This document shows, piece by piece, positions 1-6,218 of a DNA stretch of 6,891 nt. The position numbers were made by a program, and so were the translations under genes. This DNA comes from Pseudomonadota bacterium (lineage in GTDB: Bacteria; Myxococcota; UBA9042; PHBI01). Position 1 is the first letter of the stretch. Each line of letters starts with the position of its first letter. Below the pieces are notes generated by a model. The model searched no databases and was not told the DNA's origin. It saw nothing but the letters and a program-made list of their open reading frames with translations. Location of the stretch: contig SYAK01000189.1 of the NCBI GenBank assembly GCA_005788935.1, forward strand, positions 1 to 6,891, written 5' to 3'.

Positions 1-33
1 ATGGGCATCGCCACGATCATCGAGCGGGTCTGA
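1..33 (+). CDS. C-terminal end of a thiolase (acetyl-CoA acyltransferase), 5' truncated
   Basis: Only the last ten codons and the stop are in the window: MGIATIIERV followed by TGA. Thiolases of the FadA/FadI type end in a glycine-rich stretch of the form GGGMG(I/V)A followed by a short hydrophobic and charged tail, and this peptide fits that ending. The enzyme cleaves 3-ketoacyl-CoA with CoA to release acetyl-CoA, the last step of beta-oxidation. The gene directly downstream encodes the two preceding enzymes of the same cycle, which supports the call. No catalytic residue is visible because the rest lies outside the window. The tail is too short to separate FadA, FadI and a biosynthetic acetyl-CoA acetyltransferase. 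Confidence 0.7.
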   Translation: MGIATIIERV

Positions 34-70
34 GCCCCACGCGGTGCAACCGCACCGGTCCTCGCGGGGC
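34..70 (+). promoter_or_regulatory. Hairpin in the thiolase-fadJ gap
   Basis: Immediately after the thiolase stop, CGGTGC (42-47) and GCACCG (52-57) form a perfect 6-bp stem with an AACC loop. It is enclosed by a second pairing of GCCCC (34-38) with GGGGC (66-70). No T tract follows, so this is not a standard intrinsic terminator. It could stabilise the 3' end of the thiolase message or partly attenuate readthrough into fadJ. The rest of the gap to 144 holds a short AT-rich patch (about 100-121) and no convincing -35/-10 pair, so co-transcription with the thiolase gene is the simplest reading. Confidence 0.35.
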
Positions 71-132
71 GGCATGCGCTCGGCCCCATGCGTCCCCAAC
101 GAATGTTTGAATTGAAAACACCTGCCCTTCGC

Positions 133-139
133 GGAGAGG
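133..139 (+). promoter_or_regulatory. Ribosome binding site that decides the fadJ start
   Basis: GGAGAGG lies 5 nt before the ATG at 145, close to the Shine-Dalgarno consensus. The in-frame ATGs at 88 and 103 have no purine-rich element at a suitable distance, and the 19 residues they would add do not resemble the start of a FadJ protein. The start at 145 is therefore preferred. Confidence 0.75.
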
Positions 140-144
140 TCCTG

Positions 145-2286
145 ATGCAGCCCGAGAACGCGTATCGGAACGAAGCCTTCGAGGCCGCCTTCGACGTCGG
201 GCGCGGCGTCGTGACCCTGACCTTCGCGATGCCTGGCCGCGTCAACAAGGTGGATCGCGCGATGGCCGAGGGGCTCGCGGCCGCCCTTGGCTGGACGAAG
301 GCGCGCGACGGGCTGCGTGGGATCATCCTCACCTCGGCCCACAAGAATTTCTGCGTTGGCGCCGACATCGACAGCCTCTTCCCGATGCGCGACCCGGCCG
401 CGACGTCAGCGTACGTGGCGGATCTCAATCGGCTCTTCCGCAGCGTCGAGCAACTCGGCGTGCCAGTCGTGTGCGCGCTGACCGGCTCGGCCCTCGGCGG
501 AGGCTACGAGCTCGCCCTCGCCTGCCACAAGCGCTTCGCCCTCGACGATGCGCGCCTTCAGGTCGGCCTGCCCGAGGTGAACCTCGGCCTCATCCCCGGC
601 GCTGGCGGGACGCAGCGCCTGCCGCGCCTCATCGGTCTGCAGAGGGCGGTCGAGCACATCACCCAGGGCGAGCCGGTGCGGGCGCCGAAGGCCCTGTCTC
701 TCGGCATGGTCGACGCGCTCTTCCCGACCGTCGAGGCGCTGACCGAGGCGGCCCACGCCTTCATCGCCGCCAACCCGAAGGCACAGCAGCCCTGGGATCT
801 GAAGGGCTTCCGCTATCCCGGCGCCGCGCCTGACTCGACCGAGGCGCGGCAGCTGTTCCTCGTGGCCTGCGCCATGACCCTCCGCAAGGTCGCGCGCACG
901 ATGCCGCAGGTCGAGGCCGCCATCTGCGCGATCCATGAAGGCGCACAGGTCCCGTTCGACCGGGCCCTCGAAATCGAAGGGCGCTACTTCACGCGCTGCG
1001 CCGTGTCCGACCACGCGAAGGACGTCACGCGGACGAACTGGTACCATCGCAACGCCGCGATGAAGGCCGACGGTCTGCCGCGCGCGGCCGAACACGGCTT
1101 CAAGCGGGTCGCGATCCTCGGCGCAGGCATGATGGGGGCGGGCCTCGCCTTCGCCTGTGCCGACAAGGGGCTCTCGGTCGTCCTGAAGGATGTCCGCGCG
1201 GAGGCCCTGACCACCGCAGGCGCCCACTGCGAAGCCGAGGCCGCGAGGCGGAAGCACCTGAGTCCGGAGGCGCGCGCGGCCCTGCTCGGGCGCATCGCCT
1301 ACGCACTCGACGACGCAGCGGTCGCGGGCTGTGACCTCGTCATTGAGGCGGTCGTCGAGGACGACGCGGTCAAGCACGCCGTCACGCGGGCCCTCGAGCC
1401 GCACCTCGCCGAGACGGCCGTCTGGGCCTCGAACACGTCGGCCATCCCCATCGGCCACCTCGCGCAGGCCTCGGCACACCCCGACCGGTTCATCGGCCTC
1501 CACTTCTTCTCCCCCGTCGAGAAGATGCCGCTCGTCGAGCTTGTCGCCGGACCCGCGACGTCGGACGCGACGATCGGCCGCTGCGTGGCCTTCGTGCAGG
1601 CCCTCGGCAAGCTGCCGATCCTCGTCAACGACGGCTACGGCTTCTACACGACGCGCGTCTTCGGGGCGTACCTCATGGAGGCGGTGACCCTCGTCGCCGA
1701 GGGCCACGACCCCGTCCTCGTCGAGCAGTCCGCGCGCGCCGCTGGCATGGTGATGCCGCCGCTCAAGGTCTTCGACGAGGTGACCCTGCGCCTCGGTCTG
1801 CATGGCCTTGTGCAGCGCGAGAAATACACGGGGGAGCGCCTCGCCGATGAACCGGGGGTGCGCCTCCTGCGCGCCCTCGTAGAGGATCACGGGCGAGCTG
1901 GCAAGGCCGCGGGCGCGGGCTTCTACGACTACTCGGGCTCCGATCGCACGCTGTGGTCCGGACTCCGCGGGCTCGTCGGGGCGCGGCCGTCGCACACGGG
2001 ATTTCAATACATTCAGGACCGCCTGATGTATGCACAGGTCGTCGAGGCGGTCCGATGTCTCGAGGCTGGCACCCTGCGCGCGCCACGCGACGCCGAGGTC
2101 GGCGCGGTCTTCGGGCTCGGATTTGCGCCGGGCTCGGGCGGACCACTCGCGTGGCTTGACCGGCGTGGGCTGGCGCAAGCCGTCACGCGCCTCGAAGGCC
2201 TCGCCGCCGACGCGGGTCCCCGCTTCGCCCCCCCAGCCCTGCTGCGCCAGATGGCCGATGCGGGCGAGCGCTTCTGGGAGGCCTGA
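145..2286 (+). CDS. fadJ: FadJ-type multifunctional enoyl-CoA hydratase / 3-hydroxyacyl-CoA dehydrogenase
   Basis: A cytosolic beta-oxidation enzyme that hydrates 2-enoyl-CoA and then oxidises L-3-hydroxyacyl-CoA with NAD+, passing 3-ketoacyl-CoA to a thiolase. The protein is 713 aa, normal for the family. Residues about 10-200 are the crotonase domain: FCVGAD supplies the oxyanion-hole region, and GGGYELALAC and GLPEVNLGLIPGAGG carry the two catalytic glutamates (about E122 and E144). The 22-residue spacing between them and the ELALACH motif match E. coli FadJ better than FadB. A Rossmann NAD site, GAGMMGAG, begins near residue 326. SNTS (about 429-432), HFFSPVEKMPLVE with His453 and Glu465, and GFYTTRV follow, then two C-terminal dehydrogenase repeats to the end. 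The position usually held by the helper Asn of short-chain HADs is Thr503, a variant I recall from other multifunctional enzymes. The thiolase upstream gives the usual fad gene pairing. Confidence 0.93.
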   Translation: MQPENAYRNEAFEAAFDVGRGVVTLTFAMPGRVNKVDRAMAEGLAAALGWTKARDGLRGIILTSAHKNFCVGADIDSLFPMRDPAATSAYVADLNRLFRSVEQLGVPVVCALTGSALGGGYELALACHKRFALDDARLQVGLPEVNLGLIPGAGGTQRLPRLIGLQRAVEHITQGEPVRAPKALSLGMVDALFPTVEALTEAAHAFIAANPKAQQPWDLKGFRYPGAAPDSTEARQLFLVACAMTLRKVARTMPQVEAAICAIHEGAQVPFDRALEIEGRYFTRCAVSDHAKDVTRTNWYHRNAAMKADGLPRAAEHGFKRVAILGAGMMGAGLAFACADKGLSVVLKDVRAEALTTAGAHCEAEAARRKHLSPEARAALLGRIAYALDDAAVAGCDLVIEAVVEDDAVKHAVTRALEPHLAETAVWASNTSAIPIGHLAQASAHPDRFIGLHFFSPVEKMPLVELVAGPATSDATIGRCVAFVQALGKLPILVNDGYGFYTTRVFGAYLMEAVTLVAEGHDPVLVEQSARAAGMVMPPLKVFDEVTLRLGLHGLVQREKYTGERLADEPGVRLLRALVEDHGRAGKAAGAGFYDYSGSDRTLWSGLRGLVGARPSHTGFQYIQDRLMYAQVVEAVRCLEAGTLRAPRDAEVGAVFGLGFAPGSGGPLAWLDRRGLAQAVTRLEGLAADAGPRFAPPALLRQMADAGERFWEA

Positions 2287-2301
2287 GCAGGCGGCTCAGG
2301 T
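2281..2301. terminator. Palindrome joining the two convergent stop codons
   Basis: CCTGAGC (2282-2288) and GCTCAGG (2294-2300) are perfect inverted repeats around the 5-nt loop AGGCG. The TGA stop of fadJ (2284-2286) lies in one arm. The kinase's TGA, read on the - strand at 2298-2296, lies in the other. Being symmetric, the hairpin would form in transcripts from either side, as expected of a compact bidirectional terminator. No T run follows on either strand, so termination efficiency is uncertain. Confidence 0.5.
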
Positions 2302-2360
2302 CGGTCGCGGCGGCCCCTCGAGGCTGCAGCGCAGGCGGAAGACCGCGCCCTGCTCGTTCG

Positions 2361-3497
2361 TCACTGTGAGCTGCCCGCGCAGTTGGCGCGACAGCGTGTC
2401 GACGAGCAGCAGACCGAGGCTCGTCGCGGTCGTCGGGTCGAAGTCGGGCGGGAGGCCTGGCCCGCTGTCGCGCACGGCGAGGTCGAGCAGGCCATCGGCG
2501 AGCCGGATGGTGACGAGGACCTGCGGCGGGGACCCGCCCTCGGGAGGCGCCCCGTCTTGAAGGCGTTCGTGATCAGCTCGTTCAGGATGAGGCCGAGGGG
2601 GACGGCGTGCTCAACGGTCACCTCGATAGGCTCGGTCTCGAGCCGCAGGCCGGCGTCGGGGGCGAGCGCGTTCTGCAGTGAGCTGGCGAGCTGGCTCGTG
2701 TAGATCGCGAGATCGATGCGCTCGAGCGAGTCCCCACCGTAAATCTGTTGATGAATCAACGCCATCGAGCGCACCCGCTGGACCCTCTCCTCGAGCAGCT
2801 GGCGCGCCTCGGGCGACGGCATCTGCTCGACCTGCAGCATGAACAGGCTCGAGATAATCTGCAGGTTGTTCTTCACCCGGTGGTGGATCTCCTTCAGCAG
2901 CGTCTCCTTCTCGCGCAGCGACTGCGCCACCGCAGCCTCCATCCGGTGTCGCTCCGTCAGGTCGCGCACCGCGATGATCGCCGCCTGCGTCGAGGACCCC
3001 GGGGTCGCCGACACGCTGACCTCGGCCGAGAACGTCTCGCCGCCCGCACCGAAGGCCTCGCGGTTGTGCAGCGCCGCGACCGCCGCACGCGCGACCCCGT
3101 CAGCCTCCCCCATCGCGCCCGTGACGAGCGCGAGACCGCCTGCGATGAGGCCGTCGATGCCGCGCCCGCCAAGGGGGCCGAACATCGTGGAGGCGCGCGC
3201 GTTGGCCGCGAGGACACGCCCCGCGGCGTCGACGAGCAACATGCCGTCAGGGCTCTGCTCGAAGACGAGCAGGAAGGCGCGCCGGCTCTCATCCTGCAGC
3301 ATGAAGGACGCGACCTGCTCGGCCACGCGCTTGAGCATGGCAGGCAGACGCTCGAACCCCACCGAGCCGCGCGCGCTCCCGACCTCGAGGACGCCGATGA
3401 CACCGCGGGGGCCAAGCAGCGGCGCCGCACAGAGCCCGTCGATGCCCGCGGCCGCGGCGACGTTGACGCGCCTGGAGGCGTATCGGGCGTCGCGCAA
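2361..3497 (-). CDS. Kinase middle piece: GAF end, PAS, HisKA_2 and N box, with an out-of-frame tail
   Basis: The open frame continues the second GAF as [13 protein letters not shown]. The listed start at 3497 is a TTG inside the domain with no good ribosome site, so it is unlikely to be a real start. It then carries [21 protein letters not shown] (the final GAF strands), a PAS domain with [19 protein letters not shown] and [10 protein letters not shown], the HisKA_2 H box, and the N box NELITNAFK. From about 2556 to 2361 the translation becomes Arg/Ser/Pro-rich and unlike any HATPase. The correct continuation, with [11 protein letters not shown] and [10 protein letters not shown], is one base away in another frame and ends at 2296. 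The last 64 residues of this frame are therefore a frameshift product. Confidence 0.65.
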   Translation of the reverse strand: MRDARYASRRVNVAAAAGIDGLCAAPLLGPRGVIGVLEVGSARGSVGFERLPAMLKRVAEQVASFMLQDESRRAFLLVFEQSPDGMLLVDAAGRVLAANARASTMFGPLGGRGIDGLIAGGLALVTGAMGEADGVARAAVAALHNREAFGAGGETFSAEVSVSATPGSSTQAAIIAVRDLTERHRMEAAVAQSLREKETLLKEIHHRVKNNLQIISSLFMLQVEQMPSPEARQLLEERVQRVRSMALIHQQIYGGDSLERIDLAIYTSQLASSLQNALAPDAGLRLETEPIEVTVEHAVPLGLILNELITNAFKTGRLPRAGPRRRSSSPSGSPMACSTSPCATAGQASRPTSTRRPRRASVCCSSTRCRANCAGSSQ

Positions 3498-3502
3498 GTC
3501 CG

Positions 3503-4777
3503 TCAGAAAATGCCAGCGCCACTGCCCCAGACAGCCCCCGGGACCCCGACCCCTGGCGTGGGCGTCGCGCCGCGGACGAAGGCGAGCGCGCGCGTCGTCC
3601 TGAGAAATGCCGCCCCCGCCTCCCCGAGACCGGGCGCCGTGGCCCCCGCGAGCGGGTGGAGGGCGTCTCGCTGCGGCTCCACGACCCAGATGTGGGCCGC
3701 CTGCGCGCCCACGGACGCGAGTGTCCCGACGAGCGTCTCGGCGAGTCGTTGCGCGACGGTGGCGTCAAACGACGACCCAGCGAGCAGCTCGGCGGCGACC
3801 GCCTGTGCGAGCGCGTCCTGAAGGGCGTTGAGGCGGCGCTCCGTGATGTCGGTCTCGACCGCGACGAAGCCGGTCGGCGCGCCCCGCTCGTCGTGAATCA
3901 CCCGCGTCTCGATGTAAACCCAATACTGGCGTTCGTCACGCGCGGAATTGACGACCTCAAGGTCGAACGGCGCCCAGGCCCTGATGCCGGCCGACATCGT
4001 CTGGCGACACGCGAGCGAGGTCGCGGGACCCTGAAGGAAATCACCTGGGCGGCGCCCGCGCACCTCGGCGAGCGGCCAGCCCGTAAGGCGCTCGAAGCTC
4101 TCGTTGACCCACTCGATGCGCCCGGCCGCGTCCGCGACGACGACCGCGTTCGAGGTGCGGTTCGCGACCTCCGCCAGGCGCTGCATCTGGGCTGCGACCG
4201 TGCGCGCTGCAGATGTGACGCGGATATGCTGCTGAAGTGCCGCGGCGTGATTTGCAAAGGCTGCGAACAGCGGCCCGAGCTTCTCGTCCATCGGGGGATA
4301 GAAGGGCCGCTTCTCGACCGAGACGACACCGACGATGGCATATTGCCCGCCATCGGGGGAACGGTCCCGGAAGCCTGCGGTCAACGCGAAGGCGGTCGGT
4401 CGCCCATCGAGCGTGGGGAGCGTCGGCGACTCCCCGTAGCCGCGGCGCTCGCGCAGCCCGCGCCGAACACAGGCCCCGAGCGCCACGAGCTCCGCTGGCT
4501 CGACGCGGTCAAGGCAGCTCGTGGCACACAGGGTCGTGCCGCCGTCATCCTCGAGACGCAGCACGAGCGCGCTCTCGGTGCCGAAGGTCGAGACCGTCTC
4601 CTCGGCGGCGAGCTCCCAGAAGGCGAGGAGCCCGTCGAGGTTGAGCGCCCGCTCGCCGAACCGAAGGAAGCCCTCGCCCGCCTGATGCTCGAGGTCGAGG
4701 CGCGCGCGCAGATCGATGTTCTGCTGCTGCACCGCGAGCAGGCGGCCGAGGAGCTCCCGCTGGTCATCGCTGTTCAT
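3503..4777 (-). CDS. Kinase N-terminal piece: GAF and PAS sensory domains plus half of a second GAF
   Basis: This 424-aa open frame is what would be made if the first frameshift is real. It starts [10 protein letters not shown] and has a GAF-like domain over residues 40-185, including the [15 protein letters not shown] strand region. The PAS domain over 200-315 carries [26 protein letters not shown] and the closing [12 protein letters not shown]. The PAS resembles the LOV type, but the position of the flavin-binding Cys (GRNCRFLQG in LOV domains) is occupied otherwise, so it should not be a classical LOV photosensor. The second GAF starts near 320 and stops abruptly after [15 protein letters not shown]. 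In GAF domains that sequence is normally followed by the next helix, which here appears in the -1 frame. As it stands the piece has no kinase core. Confidence 0.75.
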   Translation of the reverse strand: MNSDDQRELLGRLLAVQQQNIDLRARLDLEHQAGEGFLRFGERALNLDGLLAFWELAAEETVSTFGTESALVLRLEDDGGTTLCATSCLDRVEPAELVALGACVRRGLRERRGYGESPTLPTLDGRPTAFALTAGFRDRSPDGGQYAIVGVVSVEKRPFYPPMDEKLGPLFAAFANHAAALQQHIRVTSAARTVAAQMQRLAEVANRTSNAVVVADAAGRIEWVNESFERLTGWPLAEVRGRRPGDFLQGPATSLACRQTMSAGIRAWAPFDLEVVNSARDERQYWVYIETRVIHDERGAPTGFVAVETDITERRLNALQDALAQAVAAELLAGSSFDATVAQRLAETLVGTLASVGAQAAHIWVVEPQRDALHPLAGATAPGLGEAGAAFLRTTRALAFVRGATPTPGVGVPGAVWGSGAGIF

Positions 4778-4792
4778 GGCGTCCAGCCCGCC

Positions 4793-5995
4793 TCAGGCGG
4801 GGGGCCTTGTGAAGATATAGAGCGATGTCGTGTAGTTGTGAAACATGTTCCGCCCGCCGAGGATGGTCAGCTCGCCGAAGCCGTACATGCCGAGCCACGG
4901 GCCGCAGGTGTCGCCGAAGAGCGGCCGCTGCATGTTGGCGACGATCTCGTCCTTCGACACGCGGTCGAGCATCAGGCGCCCGCGGGCCCCACAGTCGGTC
5001 TGGAAGACGGCGACGGGGCGCAGGCCGCCCGTCCGCGCGATGAGCTGGCCCATCGTGACGTCGAGGTTGCCGAAGATGCGGTCCTCGTCGCGCCGCATCA
5101 GCGAGAGACGCGTGCCGACCGCGCAGCTGACCGGCATGTAGAGCGTGCCGTCGGGATCGCGGCGGGTGATGACCCGCAGGATGTGGGTGTCGCCGTACTG
5201 GGCCGCGAGCGCGGGCGAGAGCGCGACGCCGAGGGCGCCTGGCGGGATGGTGTCGCCCGGCGTGGCCGTCTCGGGGAGCCCGAGGGCGCGGGTGTAGGCG
5301 CGCCATGCGGGCTCGCCATCGAGTTCATGGACCTGGTTGCCCGTCGCCCGCGTCACCTCGAGCTCGACGCCCGCCGCGACAAAACCGTGGGTCGCCTGCG
5401 TCTCGAGCCGCAGGGTCGGGTCCGCGAAACCAATCAGAAAGGCGGCGTGTTCGTAGACGCCGTCGTCGATGACCTGCCACGTCGCGATGCCCTTCCTGTT
5501 GTCGCTCGACGTGCCGCCAAAGACCGTGACATGCGGTCCGACGACCGACTCGACGCCCGCGATGGCGTCGTCCATCGCCACGTCGATGCCCGGGGCGATC
5601 ATCATGATGGCGTTGACGCCTGGCGCGGCCGCCACCAGCTCGCGCGCGAGCTCGGCCGACTTCGCGAAGGAATTGTGCCCGAAGAAGCCGTCGGTCCGGA
5701 CGAGCCCGATTTCGTCCTTCGGGCCCGCGATGGCCATCAGTCCGAGGGCGCGCAAGGACTCGTTGGCGCCGTCGCGGCCGATGATGCCCGCGCAGGAGCA
5801 GCCGACGATATGGACGCCCGGAAGCCGCCCGCGCAGCGCGTCGAGGGCCTTCTTCGGGTCGTGGCCCATCGTCGCGTGGAACATGACCGCCCGGACCTCC
5901 GTCGCGTCGAGGTCGCGCAGGGCGTCCTCGAGCGCGGCGATGGCGGCGCGGCCGGTGTCGGCGGTCGCTGACGTGCCGGAGGCAAAGCTGAGCAT
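4793..5995 (-). CDS. FIST-domain sensory protein (FIST_N + FIST_C), NosP-like candidate
   Basis: A 400-aa soluble protein with both halves of the FIST architecture. FIST_N spans about 15-215, with VMFHATMGHDPKKAL, the conserved GCSCAGI (65-71), MMIAPG and VFGGTSSDN (158-166). FIST_C spans about 220-395, with ELDGEPAWRAY, ALGVALS, the DCGARGRLML region and the closing YGFGELTILGGRNMFHNYT (371-389). FIST domains are predicted small-ligand sensors. One subgroup, NosP, binds heme and nitric oxide and is typically encoded beside a histidine kinase or cyclic-di-GMP enzyme that it regulates. Here the kinase follows after 15 bp. Several His residues (H40, H45, H107, H222, H386) could be heme ligands, but I cannot assign one. 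The start is set at ATG 5995, preceded by GAGGAA at 5-nt spacing. An upstream in-frame ATG at 6154 would add 53 residues that look like untranslated leader. There is no signal peptide. Confidence 0.88.
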   Translation of the reverse strand: MLSFASGTSATADTGRAAIAALEDALRDLDATEVRAVMFHATMGHDPKKALDALRGRLPGVHIVGCSCAGIIGRDGANESLRALGLMAIAGPKDEIGLVRTDGFFGHNSFAKSAELARELVAAAPGVNAIMMIAPGIDVAMDDAIAGVESVVGPHVTVFGGTSSDNRKGIATWQVIDDGVYEHAAFLIGFADPTLRLETQATHGFVAAGVELEVTRATGNQVHELDGEPAWRAYTRALGLPETATPGDTIPPGALGVALSPALAAQYGDTHILRVITRRDPDGTLYMPVSCAVGTRLSLMRRDEDRIFGNLDVTMGQLIARTGGLRPVAVFQTDCGARGRLMLDRVSKDEIVANMQRPLFGDTCGPWLGMYGFGELTILGGRNMFHNYTTSLYIFTRPPA

Positions 5996-6000
5996 GGGGG

Positions 6001-6006
6001 TTCCTC
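6001..6006 (-). promoter_or_regulatory. Ribosome binding site of the FIST gene
   Basis: On the coding strand GAGGAA is followed by five C residues and then the ATG at 5995-5993. This supports the 400-aa start over the longer frame from 6154, which has no comparable element. Confidence 0.65.
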
Positions 6007-6082
6007 GGGAGGCCCATCGGTCTGACGGGCGCAGGTCGTGCCCCGCCAGCCAGTCCGGCTCACGCGAATCGTCAGGGCGAAG

Positions 6083-6122
6083 GCAGCCGACCAGCTGAGC
6101 GGGAAGCGGCTGGTCGGGCTGC
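6083..6122 (-). promoter_or_regulatory. Long-stem hairpin in the FIST leader
   Basis: On the + strand GCAGCCGACCAGC (6083-6095) pairs with GCTGGTCGGGCTGC (6109-6122), giving a 13-bp stem with one bulged G and a 13-nt loop. It lies between the regulator and FIST genes, about 90 bp before the FIST start. No T run follows on the - strand, so it is not a canonical terminator. It may be a leader hairpin, an mRNA-processing or attenuation element, or an operator. Confidence 0.45.
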
Positions 6123-6125
6123 TGC

Positions 6126-6154
6126 ACGTTACGTCGCGGACTCTCCCGCGACAA
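6126..6154 (-). promoter_or_regulatory. Weak sigma70-like promoter candidate for the FIST-kinase operon
   Basis: On the - strand TTGTCG (6154-6149) is followed after exactly 17 nt by TAACGT (6131-6126). Four of six bases match the -35 consensus and three of six the -10. The match is weak, but the location is sensible, about 130 nt before the FIST start and next to repeats that could be operators. GC-rich genomes often give poor consensus matches, so this is only a candidate. Confidence 0.25.
6133..6152. promoter_or_regulatory. Perfect 7-bp inverted repeat over the candidate promoter
   Basis: GTCGCGG (6133-6139) and CCGCGAC (6146-6152) form a perfect inverted repeat with a 6-bp spacer, overlapping the -35 and spacer of the candidate promoter. 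It could be a dimeric repressor site or a leader hairpin. GC-rich DNA produces such palindromes by chance fairly easily. Confidence 0.3.
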
Positions 6155-6162
6155 GCACCGTC

Positions 6163-6179
6163 GTGACGCCCGGTGACGC
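6163..6179 (-). promoter_or_regulatory. Tandem 7-bp direct repeat, possible response-regulator operator
   Basis: GTGACGC occurs at 6163-6169 and 6173-6179 on the + strand (GCGTCAC on the - strand), one helical turn apart. OmpR/PhoB-type regulators bind tandem direct repeats of about this length at 10-11-bp spacing, and such a regulator is encoded immediately upstream. The repeats end about 9 bp upstream of the candidate -35 box, a position suited to an activator. Confidence 0.35.
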
Positions 6180-6218
6180 GCGACCCCCCAGCTCAGGCGG
6201 GATCGCGCATCTGTAAAA

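Larger units (their letters stand above)
2296..4777 (-). pseudogene. Soluble sensor histidine kinase (GAF-PAS-GAF-PAS-HisKA_2-HATPase), split by two frameshifts
   Basis: Read with one base restored at two places, this region encodes a single 827-aa cytosolic kinase with no membrane segment. A Gln/Leu-rich N-terminal helix (1-35) leads into a GAF-like domain (about 40-185), a PAS domain (200-315), a second GAF (320-495), a second PAS (500-610), the HisKA_2 phosphoacceptor region with [19 protein letters not shown] (His632/His633), and a HATPase domain with N box NELITNAFK (Asn733, Asn738), G1 box DSGPG (Asp771) and G2 box SLGL (about 787). The first frame ends at TGA 3503-3505 inside the second GAF. 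The second frame leaves the coding track just after the N box near 2556, where a His codon is expected. The third frame then reads through the G boxes to TGA at 2298-2296. Motif quality is equally good in all three pieces, so the damage is very recent or a sequencing artefact. ATG 4777 lies 15 bp after the FIST stop with only a weak ribosome site, suggesting translational coupling. Confidence 0.8.

Noticed and set aside
99..122. AT-rich patch before fadJ as a promoter.
   Set aside because: TTGAAT/TTGAAA-like hexamers occur, but no -10 element is found at suitable spacing before the start codon.
88..144. Longer fadJ start at ATG 88 or 103.
   Set aside because: No Shine-Dalgarno element precedes either ATG, whereas GGAGAGG is ideally placed before ATG 145.
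406..2178. A 590-codon open frame on the - strand inside fadJ.
   Set aside because: It lies entirely antisense to a clearly conserved enzyme and has no domain of its own. It is a GC-bias shadow.
2361..2556. Arg/Ser/Pro-rich tail of the middle kinase frame as a novel domain.
   Set aside because: The true HATPase continuation, with DSGPG and SLGL boxes, is present one base away in another frame, so the tail is a frameshift product.
3656..5971. A 771-codon open frame on the + strand opposite the kinase and FIST genes.
   Set aside because: It is rich in Arg, Asp, Glu, Gly and Ala with no recognisable domain, and mirrors the codon structure of the - strand genes. Long antisense frames are routine in such GC-rich DNA.
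5996..6154. N-terminal extension of the FIST protein from the ATG at 6154.
   Set aside because: The 53 extra residues are not FIST-like and cover hairpin-forming DNA, and the ATG at 5995 has a good ribosome site.
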